13,509 bases of DNA from an uncultured Lachnospiraceae bacterium (GTDB lineage Bacteria; Bacillota; Clostridia; Lachnospirales; Lachnospiraceae). The notes below the pieces were generated by a model. The model was not told the origin of the DNA. It ran no database searches and saw only the letters and a list, made by a program, of their open reading frames with translations. Positions 13,421-13,509 of this stretch are shown one piece after another. The stretch spans positions 1-13,509 of the forward strand of contig CAKRNI010000052.1 of NCBI GenBank assembly GCA_934370915.1. Reading direction: 5' to 3'. The position numbers and the translations under genes are program-made. Position 1 is the first letter of the stretch. Each line of letters begins with the position of its first letter.

Positions 13421-13509
13421 CAGAACGCTGAACCCTCCCCATCCTTATCGTATTTTGCGATCATGGTCATGCTGAGAAGGATGAATACCATGAGCACGAT
13501 GGAAAGTCC
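13420..13509 (-). CDS. potB: PotB-like polyamine ABC transporter permease, C-terminal end (partial)
   Basis: The - strand frame entering from the right edge encodes GLSIVLMVFILLSMTMIAKY and then DKDGEGSAF before TGA (13422-13420). This is a last membrane helix and short cytoplasmic tail, as expected for the permease that precedes PotC in pot operons. The stop overlaps the potCD start by one base, and the potCD ribosome binding site (GGGGAGG) lies within the potB tail. The identity rests mainly on the position before a PotC-type protein. Confidence 0.75.
   Translation of the reverse strand, partial: GLSIVLMVFILLSMTMIAKYDKDGEGSAF

Overview
This window looks like chromosomal housekeeping DNA from a Gram-positive anaerobe of the Clostridia, most likely Lachnospiraceae. 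That is an inference from gene content (a relA / metallo-hydrolase / hemZ cluster, a fused PotC-PotD transporter protein, a DUF3100 membrane protein), strong AGGAGG-type ribosome binding sites, many rho-independent terminators and a base composition near 50% GC. No mobile element, CRISPR array, rRNA or tRNA gene was seen.

Layout from left to right. (1) The last 34 codons of a RelA/SpoT-type (p)ppGpp enzyme, then a leader with three successive hairpins, one of them a terminator. (2) A two-gene operon on the + strand: a GloB-like metallo-beta-lactamase-fold hydrolase overlapping by 4 bases a HemZ-type radical SAM protein. (3) A convergent MATE efflux pump on the - strand; the hemZ/MATE gap holds a terminator and a structured intergenic repeat. 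(4) A - strand pair of membrane proteins (DUF3100 protein plus a small partner) with its own promoter, a 23-bp operator-like dyad and a terminator. (5) A - strand pair of glycogen branching enzyme GlgB and an MscS-type mechanosensitive channel. (6) A 308-base divergent promoter region. (7) On the + strand, a signal peptidase I with an inserted zinc-ribbon-like CxxC/CxxC module, then aspartate kinase, ending in a strong terminator. (8) On the - strand, the end of a polyamine ABC operon: the tail of PotB and a PotC-PotD fusion joined through an extra membrane helix.

The genes form separate short transcription units rather than one pathway: stringent response and a radical SAM enzyme, drug or metabolite efflux, a transporter-like pair of unknown substrate, glycogen branching with osmotic relief, protein secretion and aspartate-family amino-acid synthesis, and polyamine uptake. 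The most interesting parts are the DUF3100 pair with its dyad-controlled promoter, the signal peptidase with a metal-binding-like insert, the PotCD fusion, and the structured repeat after hemZ. None of them amounts to a clearly new system on sequence alone.
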